Origin: an uncultured Alcanivoracaceae bacterium
GTDB taxonomy: Bacteria > Pseudomonadota > Gammaproteobacteria > Pseudomonadales > Alcanivoracaceae
Direction: 5' to 3'
Assembly (NCBI GenBank): GCA_937943665.1
Contig: CALEAR010000360.1
Span: 1-20,386, forward strand
Length of the DNA stretch: 20,386 nt
A model generated the notes under the pieces. That model searched no databases. It saw only the letters and a program-made list of their open reading frames with translations, and had not been told where the DNA came from. Shown in pieces: positions 7,040-14,867 of the stretch (position 1 is the stretch's first letter; every line of letters starts with the position of its first letter). A program made the translations under genes and the position numbers.

Positions 7040-9655
7040 TTAATTGTTTTGCTCATGGTGCTTGGCCACCTCACGAGCAGTGGCGTGCAGGTGAAGTTTT
7101 GGTTTTAACGCCAATAACAGGCTAGGTAACACGGAAAGGTTGCATAGCAGGGCAATAAGCATGGCGGTGCCAGTGAGCAAACCAAAGTAAATGGTGGGTT
7201 TGAAGTTGGAAAGCACCAAGATGGAGAACCCAGCAATAATGGTAATGGAGGTAAAGTACATGGCACGGCCAGTGCTCGCATGGCAGCGTCGCATGGCGGC
7301 CACGGGTTGGTTATCTCGCGGTAGTTCCTCTGCATAACGATGCACATAGTGGATGGAATCATCCACGGCAATTCCCACACTAATGGCGGCCACTGTGATG
7401 GTCATTAAATCTAAGGGAAGGCCAATCCAGCCCATACCGCCTAATACAATCAAGGCGCTGGCAATACTTGGTGCAAGGGCAATCAGTGCCACCACCAAAC
7501 TGCGGAACTGCACCATTAGCATTATCAGCAAGGCCACAAACACCAACCCTAGGGTTTTGATTTGGGAATCAAACAAGCTCTGCAGCATGTTGTTATACAG
7601 CACTAGCGCGCCGGTGAGGGTTACCTGCTCAGGTTCAAGATCAAAGTTTTCAATTAAACCTTGCTCAATTTCCTGCAAGAATTCATTACGCTTGAGAGTG
7701 GGGTCTGAATCTACCACTCGCAGAGAAATACGTAGCTGGTTACCGTCCTCAGATAAATAAGGACGCACCAGCTGATTGCGCAACTCCTCAGGAATAAAGC
7801 TTGAAAGCATCATGAGCTGGAAATAACTCAAGGGCCCGCCATTGAGTTTTTCAGCGGTTTCATAGGTGGTGGCTAAGGATAACACCTTCCCCGTGTGTGG
7901 GTGTTCTGAAAGCCAATGCTGTATTTCCACTAACTGTTTTAAGCGTTGTGGGGTATACCAATAGGCATCCTCCAAGGCTAGGCGAGATTTTTTTGTATCC
8001 TTAGCGGGAGCATCAAAGTCATCCGCAAAGGGATCATCAATGTCATCCACCGCATCACCAAACTCATCGGCAAAGGGGTCATCAAAATCATCTGCTTCAT
8101 GGTTGGAGGCATCTGGCTTATTAGCGGCATCCTTAGGTGCATTAATCACAATATCTAAGGGAGTAGTGCCACCGAGCTTTTGATCAATAAGCAGCATGCC
8201 TTGGTGGATCTCGGTGTCATCTTTAAAGTAATCGATAAAACGGTTTTCCACGGTGAGTTTGCCAATGCCCACAAAGGCGAAGATCATCAGTGCCGTCATC
8301 ACACCCAGTAAGGGTTTATGGTATAGCTCCGTAAAGCGGGCAAAGGCGAGGGTGAGCTTTTGCGTCACTGTATTATCTGTGGGCACCTTACCCGTGGGCA
8401 GCACAGAAAGTAGGCTAGGCACAATTAAATATACCGCCACAAGAGCTAAGGAAATACCAATGGTCATCATCCAGCCGAAATCAATCACCGGGCGAATATC
8501 GCTCACCACCAGTGAGGCAAACCCCACCATGGTGGTGGTGACCATGAAAAAGGAGGGTTGGATCATGTGGCGAGTGGCCTCGTGCACTAGCCAACGGGCA
8601 TTTTGCTCAGGGTACATTTGGTGGAATTCCCGGTAACGGGTTACCAAATAAATGGTGATGGAAAGAGTAATAATGAGCAGCAAGGCCAAATAGTTGGAGC
8701 TGATCACTGTGACTTTCCAATCCAATAGGGCGAGCAAGGCGGTGAGCCAAAGGGCTGTGGTGCTACAGGTAATTAAAGAAATGATCACCCAACGGGGTTG
8801 GCGGAAAATAATAAAAAGCACCAACACAATAAACAGCAATATGCCCACACCAAAGGTTTGTAGGTCATTTTTCACAAAGCTGATCATGTCGCTCGCGATC
8901 ATGGGCACGCCGCCAAGGAATAAATCCGCTTCATCACTGTGGCTGCGCAGAATTTCTCTGAATTGTGCCACCCGTTGGGTGTTTAGCTCTTGGCGGTAAG
9001 CGCTGTAATCACTGAACTCTTGTCGCACTTTAGCAAGCGCTTCTTTTTCTTCTGAAGTAAGGGTGCCCTGATGCTCTTTGGTGCTAAGCTCTGTGCGGCG
9101 GTTTAATAGCTCGTGGTAAAGAGTGTCGCGGGCAAAGGTCACTAATACGGCGGTGGTTTTTGCATCGCGACTGACTAAAAGTTCATCATAGGCAGGGTTT
9201 TCGCCGGTGAATTCTTGTTCTGCCAAGGCTAAATCCACGTCTGGATCGCGCAGAGTGCGGTAATTTTTGGCCAGTTCACTAAAGCTCATGGCAGGGCTAA
9301 ATAGAAGGGGCACATCTAGCATGGAGTAAACCGAATTTACGCCCTCCACTTCGTTTAGCTCTTGGTGTAGCTGGTCTAAGTGTTTTAAGGTATCACGGTG
9401 GAACAGGGGCCGGTTTTTAGGGGTGTAAGTGACCACCACAAATTCGCTGCCGCCATACTGTTTGGCCATTTCACGGTATTCGGCCAAGGCCTTATCATGC
9501 TCTAGCACTAAGGTGTCTGCGGAGGCATCTAAACGGAAGTGGCTAAGTTGGCTGAGAGAGAAAGCGATACTCGCCACCAACATGAAAATCCAAAACCACG
9601 GATGGCGAAGCACTAATGTTTCATAAAGAGAAAAAATATGCCTTTTTTGTTGCAT
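7040..9655 (-). CDS. RND superfamily (MMPL-type) inner-membrane exporter
   Basis: An 871-residue RND-fold permease with two matching halves. A membrane helix near 20-37 precedes a large periplasmic loop (about 40-262); helices cluster at about 266-420; helix 447-467 precedes a second loop (about 468-695); a final helix group occupies 700-850. GIAVDDSIHYVHRY (761-774) is the acidic motif of the proton-relay helix in MMPL and sterol-sensing-type RND proteins. Such single-chain exporters use proton motive force to move lipids or other hydrophobic compounds; the substrate here is unknown. The second loop carries an acidic insertion (about 509-556) with two copies of a DDPFAD[ED]F repeat. The start ATG has AGGAG 6 nt upstream. 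It appears monocistronic, with no adaptor or outer-membrane partner next to it, unlike HAE1 drug-efflux systems. Confidence 0.85.
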   Translation of the reverse strand: MQQKRHIFSLYETLVLRHPWFWIFMLVASIAFSLSQLSHFRLDASADTLVLEHDKALAEYREMAKQYGGSEFVVVTYTPKNRPLFHRDTLKHLDQLHQELNEVEGVNSVYSMLDVPLLFSPAMSFSELAKNYRTLRDPDVDLALAEQEFTGENPAYDELLVSRDAKTTAVLVTFARDTLYHELLNRRTELSTKEHQGTLTSEEKEALAKVRQEFSDYSAYRQELNTQRVAQFREILRSHSDEADLFLGGVPMIASDMISFVKNDLQTFGVGILLFIVLVLFIIFRQPRWVIISLITCSTTALWLTALLALLDWKVTVISSNYLALLLIITLSITIYLVTRYREFHQMYPEQNARWLVHEATRHMIQPSFFMVTTTMVGFASLVVSDIRPVIDFGWMMTIGISLALVAVYLIVPSLLSVLPTGKVPTDNTVTQKLTLAFARFTELYHKPLLGVMTALMIFAFVGIGKLTVENRFIDYFKDDTEIHQGMLLIDQKLGGTTPLDIVINAPKDAANKPDASNHEADDFDDPFADEFGDAVDDIDDPFADDFDAPAKDTKKSRLALEDAYWYTPQRLKQLVEIQHWLSEHPHTGKVLSLATTYETAEKLNGGPLSYFQLMMLSSFIPEELRNQLVRPYLSEDGNQLRISLRVVDSDPTLKRNEFLQEIEQGLIENFDLEPEQVTLTGALVLYNNMLQSLFDSQIKTLGLVFVALLIMLMVQFRSLVVALIALAPSIASALIVLGGMGWIGLPLDLMTITVAAISVGIAVDDSIHYVHRYAEELPRDNQPVAAMRRCHASTGRAMYFTSITIIAGFSILVLSNFKPTIYFGLLTGTAMLIALLCNLSVLPSLLLALKPKLHLHATAREVAKHHEQNN

Positions 9656-9700
9656 GAGCCACTCCTATTTATGAGCTCTAATCGGTTGGCGAAAGGCTAG

Positions 9701-9731
9701 AGTGTACCAATTCCCATACAAAAAATGCCAA
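9701..9731 (-). promoter_or_regulatory. Possible promoter of the RND exporter
   Basis: The minus strand has TTGGCA (9726-9731) and an extended -10, TGG followed by TACACT (9701-9706), but 19 bp apart, which is long. Start near 9694 would leave a leader of about 40 nt. Confidence 0.35.
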
Positions 9732-9769
9732 AACGACGAATTTGCACAAATAGTTAATAGAATGGGGAA

Positions 9770-9885
9770 CCTTTTTAAATTTAGGGGCTCATACATAGTG
9801 CCCTTGCCGTTAGGGCAACTCCAGTAAGTAGTAGCTAGTAAGCAAGCAACTTTGGCGCCGTTTCCCCAGCGGCGCCTTTTTTTTT
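9770..9885 (+). ncRNA. Candidate small RNA in the gap upstream of the RND exporter
   Basis: This 300-bp gap lies between two minus-strand genes, yet holds a strong plus-strand terminator with no coding frame before it. A -10-like TAGAAT (9758-9763) would start transcription near 9770, though no good -35 box is seen. The roughly 115-nt product would contain a first hairpin TGCCCT/AGGGCA (9799-9804 with 9812-9817), a single-stranded linker rich in AGTA and AGCAA, and the terminator stem. That is the usual layout of Hfq-type sRNAs. I do not recognise a known family. A 21-codon frame from ATG 9762 has no clear ribosome site and looks accidental. Confidence 0.4.
9854..9885 (+). terminator. Plus-strand intrinsic terminator without an upstream gene
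   Basis: Stem GGCGCCG (9854-9860) with CGGCGCC (9870-9876), 9-nt loop TTTCCCCAG, followed by nine T (9877-9885). Read on the minus strand there is no T run after it, so it serves plus-strand transcription only. The same two 7-base arms recur at 17132-17151. Confidence 0.85.
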
Positions 9886-9911
9886 CTTAAGATAGTGTTT
9901 TGTAAGTGGTG

Positions 9912-9946
9912 AGGTAGAGGTGGGCCTTCCTTGGCCCGTGAGGAAC
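9912..9946. repeat. Direct repeat copy 1, after the hmuY stop codon
   Basis: Bases 9921-9946 are identical over 26 bp to 14875-14900. A further 7 identical bases (AGGTAGA, 9912-9918) lie on the left, offset by a 2-bp GG insertion in this copy. The core is an inverted repeat, GGGCC-TTCCTT-GGCCC. It starts 8 bp after the stop codon of the HmuY-like gene in the direction of transcription. Confidence 0.9.
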
Positions 9947-9954
9947 ACGACAAA

Positions 9955-11226
9955 CTATTTTGGTGCTATATCCAATTCAAAGGTCCAAGTGGTTGGGCTG
10001 TCCGCTTTTTTAGGGTCTTGGTATTCAATGTTAATAAGATGCATGCGGGCAAAGGTGGCACCATCACGTGCGCGCAGCATAACACCGTTTTCTGGGAGGG
10101 CCGTTAGGGTGTGATCCGTGTGGCCTTCAATACCTGAGAAATATCGGTACCAACCATAGTTCAATTGCATTTTCATGCCCTTTGGGCCTTGCTCCGGCCC
10201 CACTTCGGCGCGGTACATTGGGTTGAGGCTGGATCGAATCGTATCGCTTTTCCAATCGCTAGCTTTTTTCGGTGTGTTCCAAGTGGAAGGGTCAAACAAC
10301 AGAGGAAGCGTGTTTGCTGTGGCGTTTGGATCGGTAAAGGCGCCTAGGATAGGATGGCCTTTTTGGTCGTAAAATCCCTTGGGGACCGCTGCCAGAAAAG
10401 TACCTACCTTGCCCTTGCCAGAAATACCACTGTTGGTTTTAACTTGGTAGCGATGAAAGGCCAAGTGCCAATTCGTATCGGTGGGGGCATCCACTAGGCT
10501 GCCGTTGTTGAGATCAAAATAAACCCATTGGTCGCTGCTTGCGTTGATGGTTTCTGATCTTTCTTCCCCTGATTGGCTGCCCACTTTTGCCCAGCGCAGA
10601 GTGGGGTAGCCAGATTCTGTACCAGAGCTACCACCATAGTAGCCAGTGATCTGAACTGCATAGGCGTTATCAAGCGTTTCAGAAGAGCCATCTGTGGTAA
10701 CTAATATCACACTATAATTCGGCAAGAGCAGATGACCACTAACGCCATACTCTAAAATCTGCGAGCCGATGGTATTATTCCCCGCAAAAGCGTTATTCAT
10801 GGCATCCTCTAAGTAGGCGGCGGCCACCAAATGTTCTCCCTTGTTATCCACCATGCCACTGCTAAACCCTTTGAGCGCTTTCCAGGTGTAATCAAAGGGG
10901 CCGCCCAAAGCACCGCCTTTGCCCTTACCGCTTGCACCACTGTTGGTGAAAAGAGCAGGGCTGCGTTCCTTCATAACAAACTTCACATCCCATTCCTGTG
11001 TGCAATCATTGGGCGCTTCATTAATGAGATCAAAGCAATAGGCTTTTCCCTGTTGTGGGCGAATGTCCCATTGGGTTGTACGCTGAAAAGCGGATGAAGG
11101 ATCCGAGGTGGGTGGCGTGTGAGGGGAGGTATGAGTGGGTGAAGGTTGATTTTTTGAATGGCCATGGCAAGAGGCCAAACCAAAGCTAAACAGTAAGAGA
11201 ATCAGCAAGCAATATTTTGTCTTCAT
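9955..11226 (-). CDS. HmuY-like heme-binding lipoprotein with two repeated domains
   Basis: A 423-residue lipoprotein. Residues 1-19 form a signal peptide ending GLAS before Cys20, the lipidated residue, then a Pro/Ser/Thr/His-rich linker follows (about 21-45). Two related halves follow: KAYCFDLINE...ALFTNSGASGKGKGG (about 61-105) and QWVYFDLNNG...VKTNSGISGKGKVG (about 233-275), suggesting a tandem HmuY fold. HmuY proteins sit on the outer membrane, take heme from host or environmental hemoproteins and hand it to a TonB-dependent receptor. Here the receptor gene ends 18 bp upstream on the same strand, so the two form an operon. The ATG has AAGG 8 nt upstream. Most HmuY proteins I know are single-domain and about half this length. 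Heme binding itself is inferred, as the iron ligands cannot be picked from sequence alone. Confidence 0.75.
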   Translation of the reverse strand: MKTKYCLLILLLFSFGLASCHGHSKNQPSPTHTSPHTPPTSDPSSAFQRTTQWDIRPQQGKAYCFDLINEAPNDCTQEWDVKFVMKERSPALFTNSGASGKGKGGALGGPFDYTWKALKGFSSGMVDNKGEHLVAAAYLEDAMNNAFAGNNTIGSQILEYGVSGHLLLPNYSVILVTTDGSSETLDNAYAVQITGYYGGSSGTESGYPTLRWAKVGSQSGEERSETINASSDQWVYFDLNNGSLVDAPTDTNWHLAFHRYQVKTNSGISGKGKVGTFLAAVPKGFYDQKGHPILGAFTDPNATANTLPLLFDPSTWNTPKKASDWKSDTIRSSLNPMYRAEVGPEQGPKGMKMQLNYGWYRYFSGIEGHTDHTLTALPENGVMLRARDGATFARMHLINIEYQDPKKADSPTTWTFELDIAPK

Positions 11227-11244
11227 AGGGATACCTTTTTGTGG

Positions 11245-13236
11245 TTAGAGATTAATATCCAATTGCAGCCCTAGGTACACAAAGCGCCCCTCGATGGAGG
11301 AGAAATCAGTACCGGAGGCAAAATCCCGCTGTTGGTTGAACAGGTTATTAACACCCGCAAATAAACGTGTGTTGGGGTAAGGCCAGTAATTGAGTTTGAG
11401 ATCTGTGGTCAACCAACTGGGGGAATAGACCCAAGGTGTGGTGGAGGCGAGTTCCTTGGATTGGTGGCGGACTCTAACGCTGGCTTCGAGTGTGGGGGTA
11501 ATGTGCCAATCCAAGCCTGCGCGGCTAATGTGTTTGGGGCGACGAGTGAGTGTTTGGCGCTTCGTGGTATCTTCTGCTTCCGTGTATGTGTAGGCCATCA
11601 CAGCATTTAACTGAGCTAATAACTGTTGCTCGTAGCTGGCTTCCACACCATAGGTGCGCGCACTGGCAATATTGAGATAGCTATAAATTGCGATGCCTTC
11701 TACGGTTTTAAAGTTTTCCATATCGGTTTGAATTAAATCACTAATGCGGTTGTAGAAAGCATTGATATCCAAGGTGCTATTGTGATGCTGCCACCAAGCT
11801 CCTAGCTGATAACTAATGGAAGACTCCGGTGCGAGGTTGGGATTGCCTAATACCTGATAACCAATGGAGCTATGATCGAAGGTGAAGTATCGCTCTTTAA
11901 GATTAGGTACCCGATACCCAGTCCCTACGCTGGCACGTAGGACGGCCTGTTGCCTTTGAGTGGCGAACCAGTGATATTTGTAGGCCAATTTAGGGGAGAT
12001 ATGGCTGCCAAAATCTGAATCTTGTTGCGCTCTTACGCCCAATACCACTTCATGGCTTTCGTTAATAAAATAATCATCTTGTAGAAAAAGCTCATTATTT
12101 TGGCGCTTGGCTCGGCCCGATTTCCCAAGTTCAGATACCCCGTTATTAAATTGTTCTAAGGATTCTCGGCGCACATCCACGCCCACTTGTGCCAAATGAT
12201 TTTCAAATAGGGGGTAATCCCACTGCAGGCTAAGAAACTGTGTGGCTAGGGCCATATTGCGCTTATCGTAAGGGTGAGCGGCAATGTTGTTAGTTTTATA
12301 AGAATGGCTGCGATAAGACTCATCCAATCCTTTGGCGGTGAACCGCATTTGGCCCCAATCCCAACCTGCCAATACGGCGAAGCGATCACGCTTAATGGTT
12401 TCTTTTTTGTTCGGGAATAGCCGATTAGGTGGCATAACCTCAGGAACTAACCATTGAGTATCTTCCTCCTCAAATCGTTGGAGTTCCGTACGAATAAAGC
12501 GCCGCTCAGTAGGGTGCCAACTCAATTGGGCATCCCATTGGGTGCGTGCGGTGTTATCGCCTTCTCGTTGCCATTGCTTAGGATCCACGGTGAACCCTTT
12601 ATTATTGCGAGTGTCGAGGGTGAACTTGCTGCGCCACACGCTATTGCCGGCTTCTAAGTGAGCTTGTGTGTGGTGTGGAGCCAAACTGCTTTGGCGGGTG
12701 GAAATGTTTTGTTTACCGTAGCTGCCCCCATCATAGGCTAAACGCCCGCGTACGCCGGGCTGGGCTGAGCGGGTAATAATATTAATTACGCCTCCCATAG
12801 CAGAAGACCCGTATTGCGCAGAGGCGGCGCCTTTTATCACTTCAATATGTTCAATATTGCCAATGGCGTACTGGCTGAGATCCATGGTGGAACCGGTACT
12901 GCTTGCCACCGGCAGGCCATCAATAAGCACCAGTACTTGGTCACTGCTTAGCCCTTGAAGGGTCACCTCGTAGCCTGATTTGCCATGAATTTCTCGTATT
13001 TGTAGCCCGGGAATGTTTTCCAAGGCTTCTTTGAGATTGCGAGCATGAAGGCGTTGCGCTTCCTTGGCGCTAATCAGTTCTGTTCGAATGGGGGCATCAT
13101 GTTGGGAACGTTCGGTGCGCGTGGCTGAAACCACAATGGGATCCAGTGGCATGGTGGTTGATGCGCCATGAGCTTGTGAGGCTAAGCAGCACAAGAGTAC
13201 GCAATACTTGTGAGGTGTAATAAAGCGATAAAGCAT
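11245..13236 (-). CDS. TonB-dependent outer-membrane receptor, HmuR-like (heme type)
   Basis: A 663-residue receptor from the ATG at 13236; a TTG start 18 bp upstream lacks a ribosome site. A signal peptide (about 1-24, ending SQAHGA) precedes the TonB box DPIVVSATR (32-40). The plug domain follows (about 45-160), with VLIDGLPV and IEVIKGAASAQYGSSAMGGVI. The rest is a 22-strand barrel ending in an aromatic-rich strand, VYLGLQLDINL. GYRVP and GNPNLAPESS correspond to the FRAP and NPNL boxes noted in heme/hemoglobin receptors, but NPNL also occurs in siderophore receptors. The downstream HmuY-like lipoprotein makes heme the best guess for the substrate. Uptake needs TonB-ExbB-ExbD, not encoded here. 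A Fur-box-like palindrome overlaps its promoter region, so expression should rise under iron limitation. Confidence 0.85.
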   Translation of the reverse strand: MLYRFITPHKYCVLLCCLASQAHGASTTMPLDPIVVSATRTERSQHDAPIRTELISAKEAQRLHARNLKEALENIPGLQIREIHGKSGYEVTLQGLSSDQVLVLIDGLPVASSTGSTMDLSQYAIGNIEHIEVIKGAASAQYGSSAMGGVINIITRSAQPGVRGRLAYDGGSYGKQNISTRQSSLAPHHTQAHLEAGNSVWRSKFTLDTRNNKGFTVDPKQWQREGDNTARTQWDAQLSWHPTERRFIRTELQRFEEEDTQWLVPEVMPPNRLFPNKKETIKRDRFAVLAGWDWGQMRFTAKGLDESYRSHSYKTNNIAAHPYDKRNMALATQFLSLQWDYPLFENHLAQVGVDVRRESLEQFNNGVSELGKSGRAKRQNNELFLQDDYFINESHEVVLGVRAQQDSDFGSHISPKLAYKYHWFATQRQQAVLRASVGTGYRVPNLKERYFTFDHSSIGYQVLGNPNLAPESSISYQLGAWWQHHNSTLDINAFYNRISDLIQTDMENFKTVEGIAIYSYLNIASARTYGVEASYEQQLLAQLNAVMAYTYTEAEDTTKRQTLTRRPKHISRAGLDWHITPTLEASVRVRHQSKELASTTPWVYSPSWLTTDLKLNYWPYPNTRLFAGVNNLFNQQRDFASGTDFSSIEGRFVYLGLQLDINL

Positions 13237-13256
13237 AAAAATTCCGTATTGCAAAT

Positions 13257-13275
13257 GAGAATGATTATCATTAAT
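13257..13275. promoter_or_regulatory. Fur-box-like palindrome in the divergent receptor/DUF6607 region
   Basis: GAGAATGATTATCATTAAT matches 15 of 19 positions of the classic Fur consensus (GATAATGATAATCATTATC), including the palindromic core AATGATTATCATT. It lies at the predicted start of the receptor transcript and about 55 bp upstream of the DUF6607 start, so it could repress both divergent units when iron is sufficient. Confidence 0.85.
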
Positions 13276-13281
13276 GTTTGA

Positions 13282-13311
13282 ATTCTAGTTTTTCCTAAAC
13301 ATAGAAGTCAA
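13282..13311 (-). promoter_or_regulatory. Promoter of the heme receptor-hmuY operon
   Basis: On the minus strand TTGACT (13306-13311) and TAGAAT (13282-13287), each five of six consensus bases, are separated by 18 bp. Transcription would begin near 13275, at the edge of the Fur-like palindrome, so a bound repressor would block it. Confidence 0.65.
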
Positions 13312-13330
13312 CAAAAAAGAGGAAAGCGTT

Positions 13331-14329
13331 ATGCAAAGAAAGATGATCGGTTTCATGGGCGTGATGACCACTCTGGCGTTAGTGGCCTGTGGAACTTCTC
13401 ACACTACGGATGAGGTCTCAGCCATGGGCAAAGAGGAATCCCTTACATTGGAGGAACAGTGCCAAGCGATTTTAGCCATGGCGGGCAACTTCGATGTGAC
13501 TTTCCGCTTTGAGGAAACGGTGCCAATGCAGGCCAATTATGTGCTTAAAGCCCCTTATGTTACTCAGGGCTCCGAGAAGGTGGTGGTGCTTGAGGATTCG
13601 CCTAAGCGCATTAGTTTGCAGCACTTACTGGTGGTGGATGACCATGTGGTGAAGCATTGGCGACAAGATTGGGAGTATGAGCAAACCCAGTTTTGGCAAT
13701 ACTTAGGTGATTACACCTGGGGCAAGAGAGAGGTATCTCCAGAGGAGGTAAAAGACACCTGGGTACAAACCGTTTGGCAAGTGGATGATAGCCCGCGCTA
13801 TGCAGGCATTGGCCGTTGGCAGAAACAGCATGGTGTTGTCAGTTGGGAATCTGATGCTAGCTGGCGCCCGCTACCACGTAGGGAGTATAGCCAGCGTCAT
13901 GATTATGATGTGCTCGTTACCGTGAATCGTCATGTGATTACTCCTCAGGGGTGGGTGCACGAGCAGGATAGCCAGAAGCTAAAAACCATAGACGATACAG
14001 TGTTAGCTAAAGAACACGGTGTGAACACCTATCAACGTAATCCCACATTAGATTTTTCTAAAGCAGAACAATATTGGCAGGAAACCAAAGCCTACTGGCA
14101 AGCCATGCGCCAGGTGTGGGAGCCCTTGGTGCAGCAGGATAAAGTGGCATTAGTTTGGCCAGAAGATGAGAAGCAAGCGCATTTTAGTGCCATTGCGCGA
14201 GATGCGATGCAGCAAACCAAAGCATTACATACAGCAGAGGAATTACACGCGGCAGCTAAGCAGGCGTTAACGCCATTTTTAATCTCGCCTAAAGAAGCGG
14301 TGGGGCAATTAAGTGTGTTGGCGCAATAG
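13331..14329 (+). CDS. DUF6607 family lipoprotein, probably iron-regulated
   Basis: A 332-residue protein with a lipoprotein signal peptide (MQRKMIGFMGVMTTLALVAC, lipidated Cys20) and no further membrane segment. The mature part is soluble and rich in Trp and Tyr, with WVQTVWQVDDSPRYAGIGRW, WRPLPRREYSQRHDYDVLV and GWVHEQDSQKL, segments I recall from DUF6607. The biochemical function is unknown. The context is informative: it diverges from the heme receptor operon, shares the Fur-like site and is followed by a secreted DUF6746 protein, so a part in heme or iron handling at the cell envelope is a reasonable inference. The ATG has GAGGAAA 8 nt upstream. Family naming is from recall and needs a profile search. 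Confidence 0.7.
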   Translation: MQRKMIGFMGVMTTLALVACGTSHTTDEVSAMGKEESLTLEEQCQAILAMAGNFDVTFRFEETVPMQANYVLKAPYVTQGSEKVVVLEDSPKRISLQHLLVVDDHVVKHWRQDWEYEQTQFWQYLGDYTWGKREVSPEEVKDTWVQTVWQVDDSPRYAGIGRWQKQHGVVSWESDASWRPLPRREYSQRHDYDVLVTVNRHVITPQGWVHEQDSQKLKTIDDTVLAKEHGVNTYQRNPTLDFSKAEQYWQETKAYWQAMRQVWEPLVQQDKVALVWPEDEKQAHFSAIARDAMQQTKALHTAEELHAAAKQALTPFLISPKEAVGQLSVLAQ

Positions 14330-14334
14330 TTTGG

Positions 14335-14386
14335 CACGTGTCGTTGCAGGTGGAGCCATGCACCAAACGGCGGCACGTGTTTTTTT
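14335..14386 (+). terminator. Large terminator between the DUF6607 and DUF6746 genes
   Basis: A long, imperfect hairpin: outer arms CACGTG (14335-14340) and CACGTG (14374-14379), then CGTT/AACG and GGTG/CACC inside, followed by seven T (14380-14386). It starts 6 bp after the DUF6607 stop and ends 27 bp before the DUF6746 start. Confidence 0.75.
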
Positions 14387-14413
14387 ATTTCTTAACAACC
14401 AAAGGTAAAACCT

Positions 14414-14797
14414 ATGAAACGAGTCTTTTCCACTCTTGCTTTAACCTCGGCATTGTTTTTGGCGGACGTGGGCATAGCTCATGATGCCTCCTCTCGGCCA
14501 GCACACTTTAAAGGGCTAGATGCGCCCACATTAGAGGTGGCTATGGCGAATCTCACTAGCTATAACCAAAAACTAAAACAGCGATTAGAAGGCGATGTAA
14601 CCACGGAAGATATGGTGGCCATTCATGAGCTCACCTATACCTTAGAAAATGCCTTAGAGACCATTGCCAGTGAAGTGAAGCATATTTCGGCACTGCTAGA
14701 AGAAGTGCATATGGCTGCAGAAGCCTTAGATGCGCAGGCCATTAAGAAAGGAGGTGAACAGTACTTGCAAGAATCCCACTCCTTAGCCAAGCCTTAA
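14414..14797 (+). CDS. Small secreted DUF6746 family protein
   Basis: A 127-residue protein with a clear Sec signal peptide (about 1-22, ending GIAH), so the mature form is a periplasmic or secreted protein of about 105 residues. The mature region opens with SSRPAHFKGLDAPTLEVAMANL and continues as largely helical sequence including MVAIHELTYTLENALETIASEV (about 73-94). I associate this pattern with DUF6746, of unknown function. It follows DUF6607 on the same strand with AGG 10 nt before its ATG, but a terminator lies between the two, so it depends on read-through or its own unseen promoter. There are no cysteines in the mature part and no metal-binding motif beyond scattered His residues. Confidence 0.7.
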   Translation: MKRVFSTLALTSALFLADVGIAHDASSRPAHFKGLDAPTLEVAMANLTSYNQKLKQRLEGDVTTEDMVAIHELTYTLENALETIASEVKHISALLEEVHMAAEALDAQAIKKGGEQYLQESHSLAKP

Positions 14798-14805
14798 ATT
14801 TATTA

Positions 14806-14835
14806 GCCCCATCCCGAGGATGGGGCGTTAATTTT
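14806..14835 (+). terminator. Terminator after the DUF6746 gene
   Basis: A perfect 9-bp stem, GCCCCATCC (14806-14814) with GGATGGGGC (14818-14826), and a CGA loop, is followed by GTTAATTTT. It ends the plus-strand unit facing the convergent siderophore receptor gene. Confidence 0.8.
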
Positions 14836-14867
14836 AGGGGGTACGATAAAGATAATAAGAACAGATA

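Noticed and set aside
9762..9827. 21-codon peptide frame within the candidate sRNA
   Set aside because: No Shine-Dalgarno sequence at suitable spacing and no clear composition of a leader or toxin peptide; it would be an overlap by chance.
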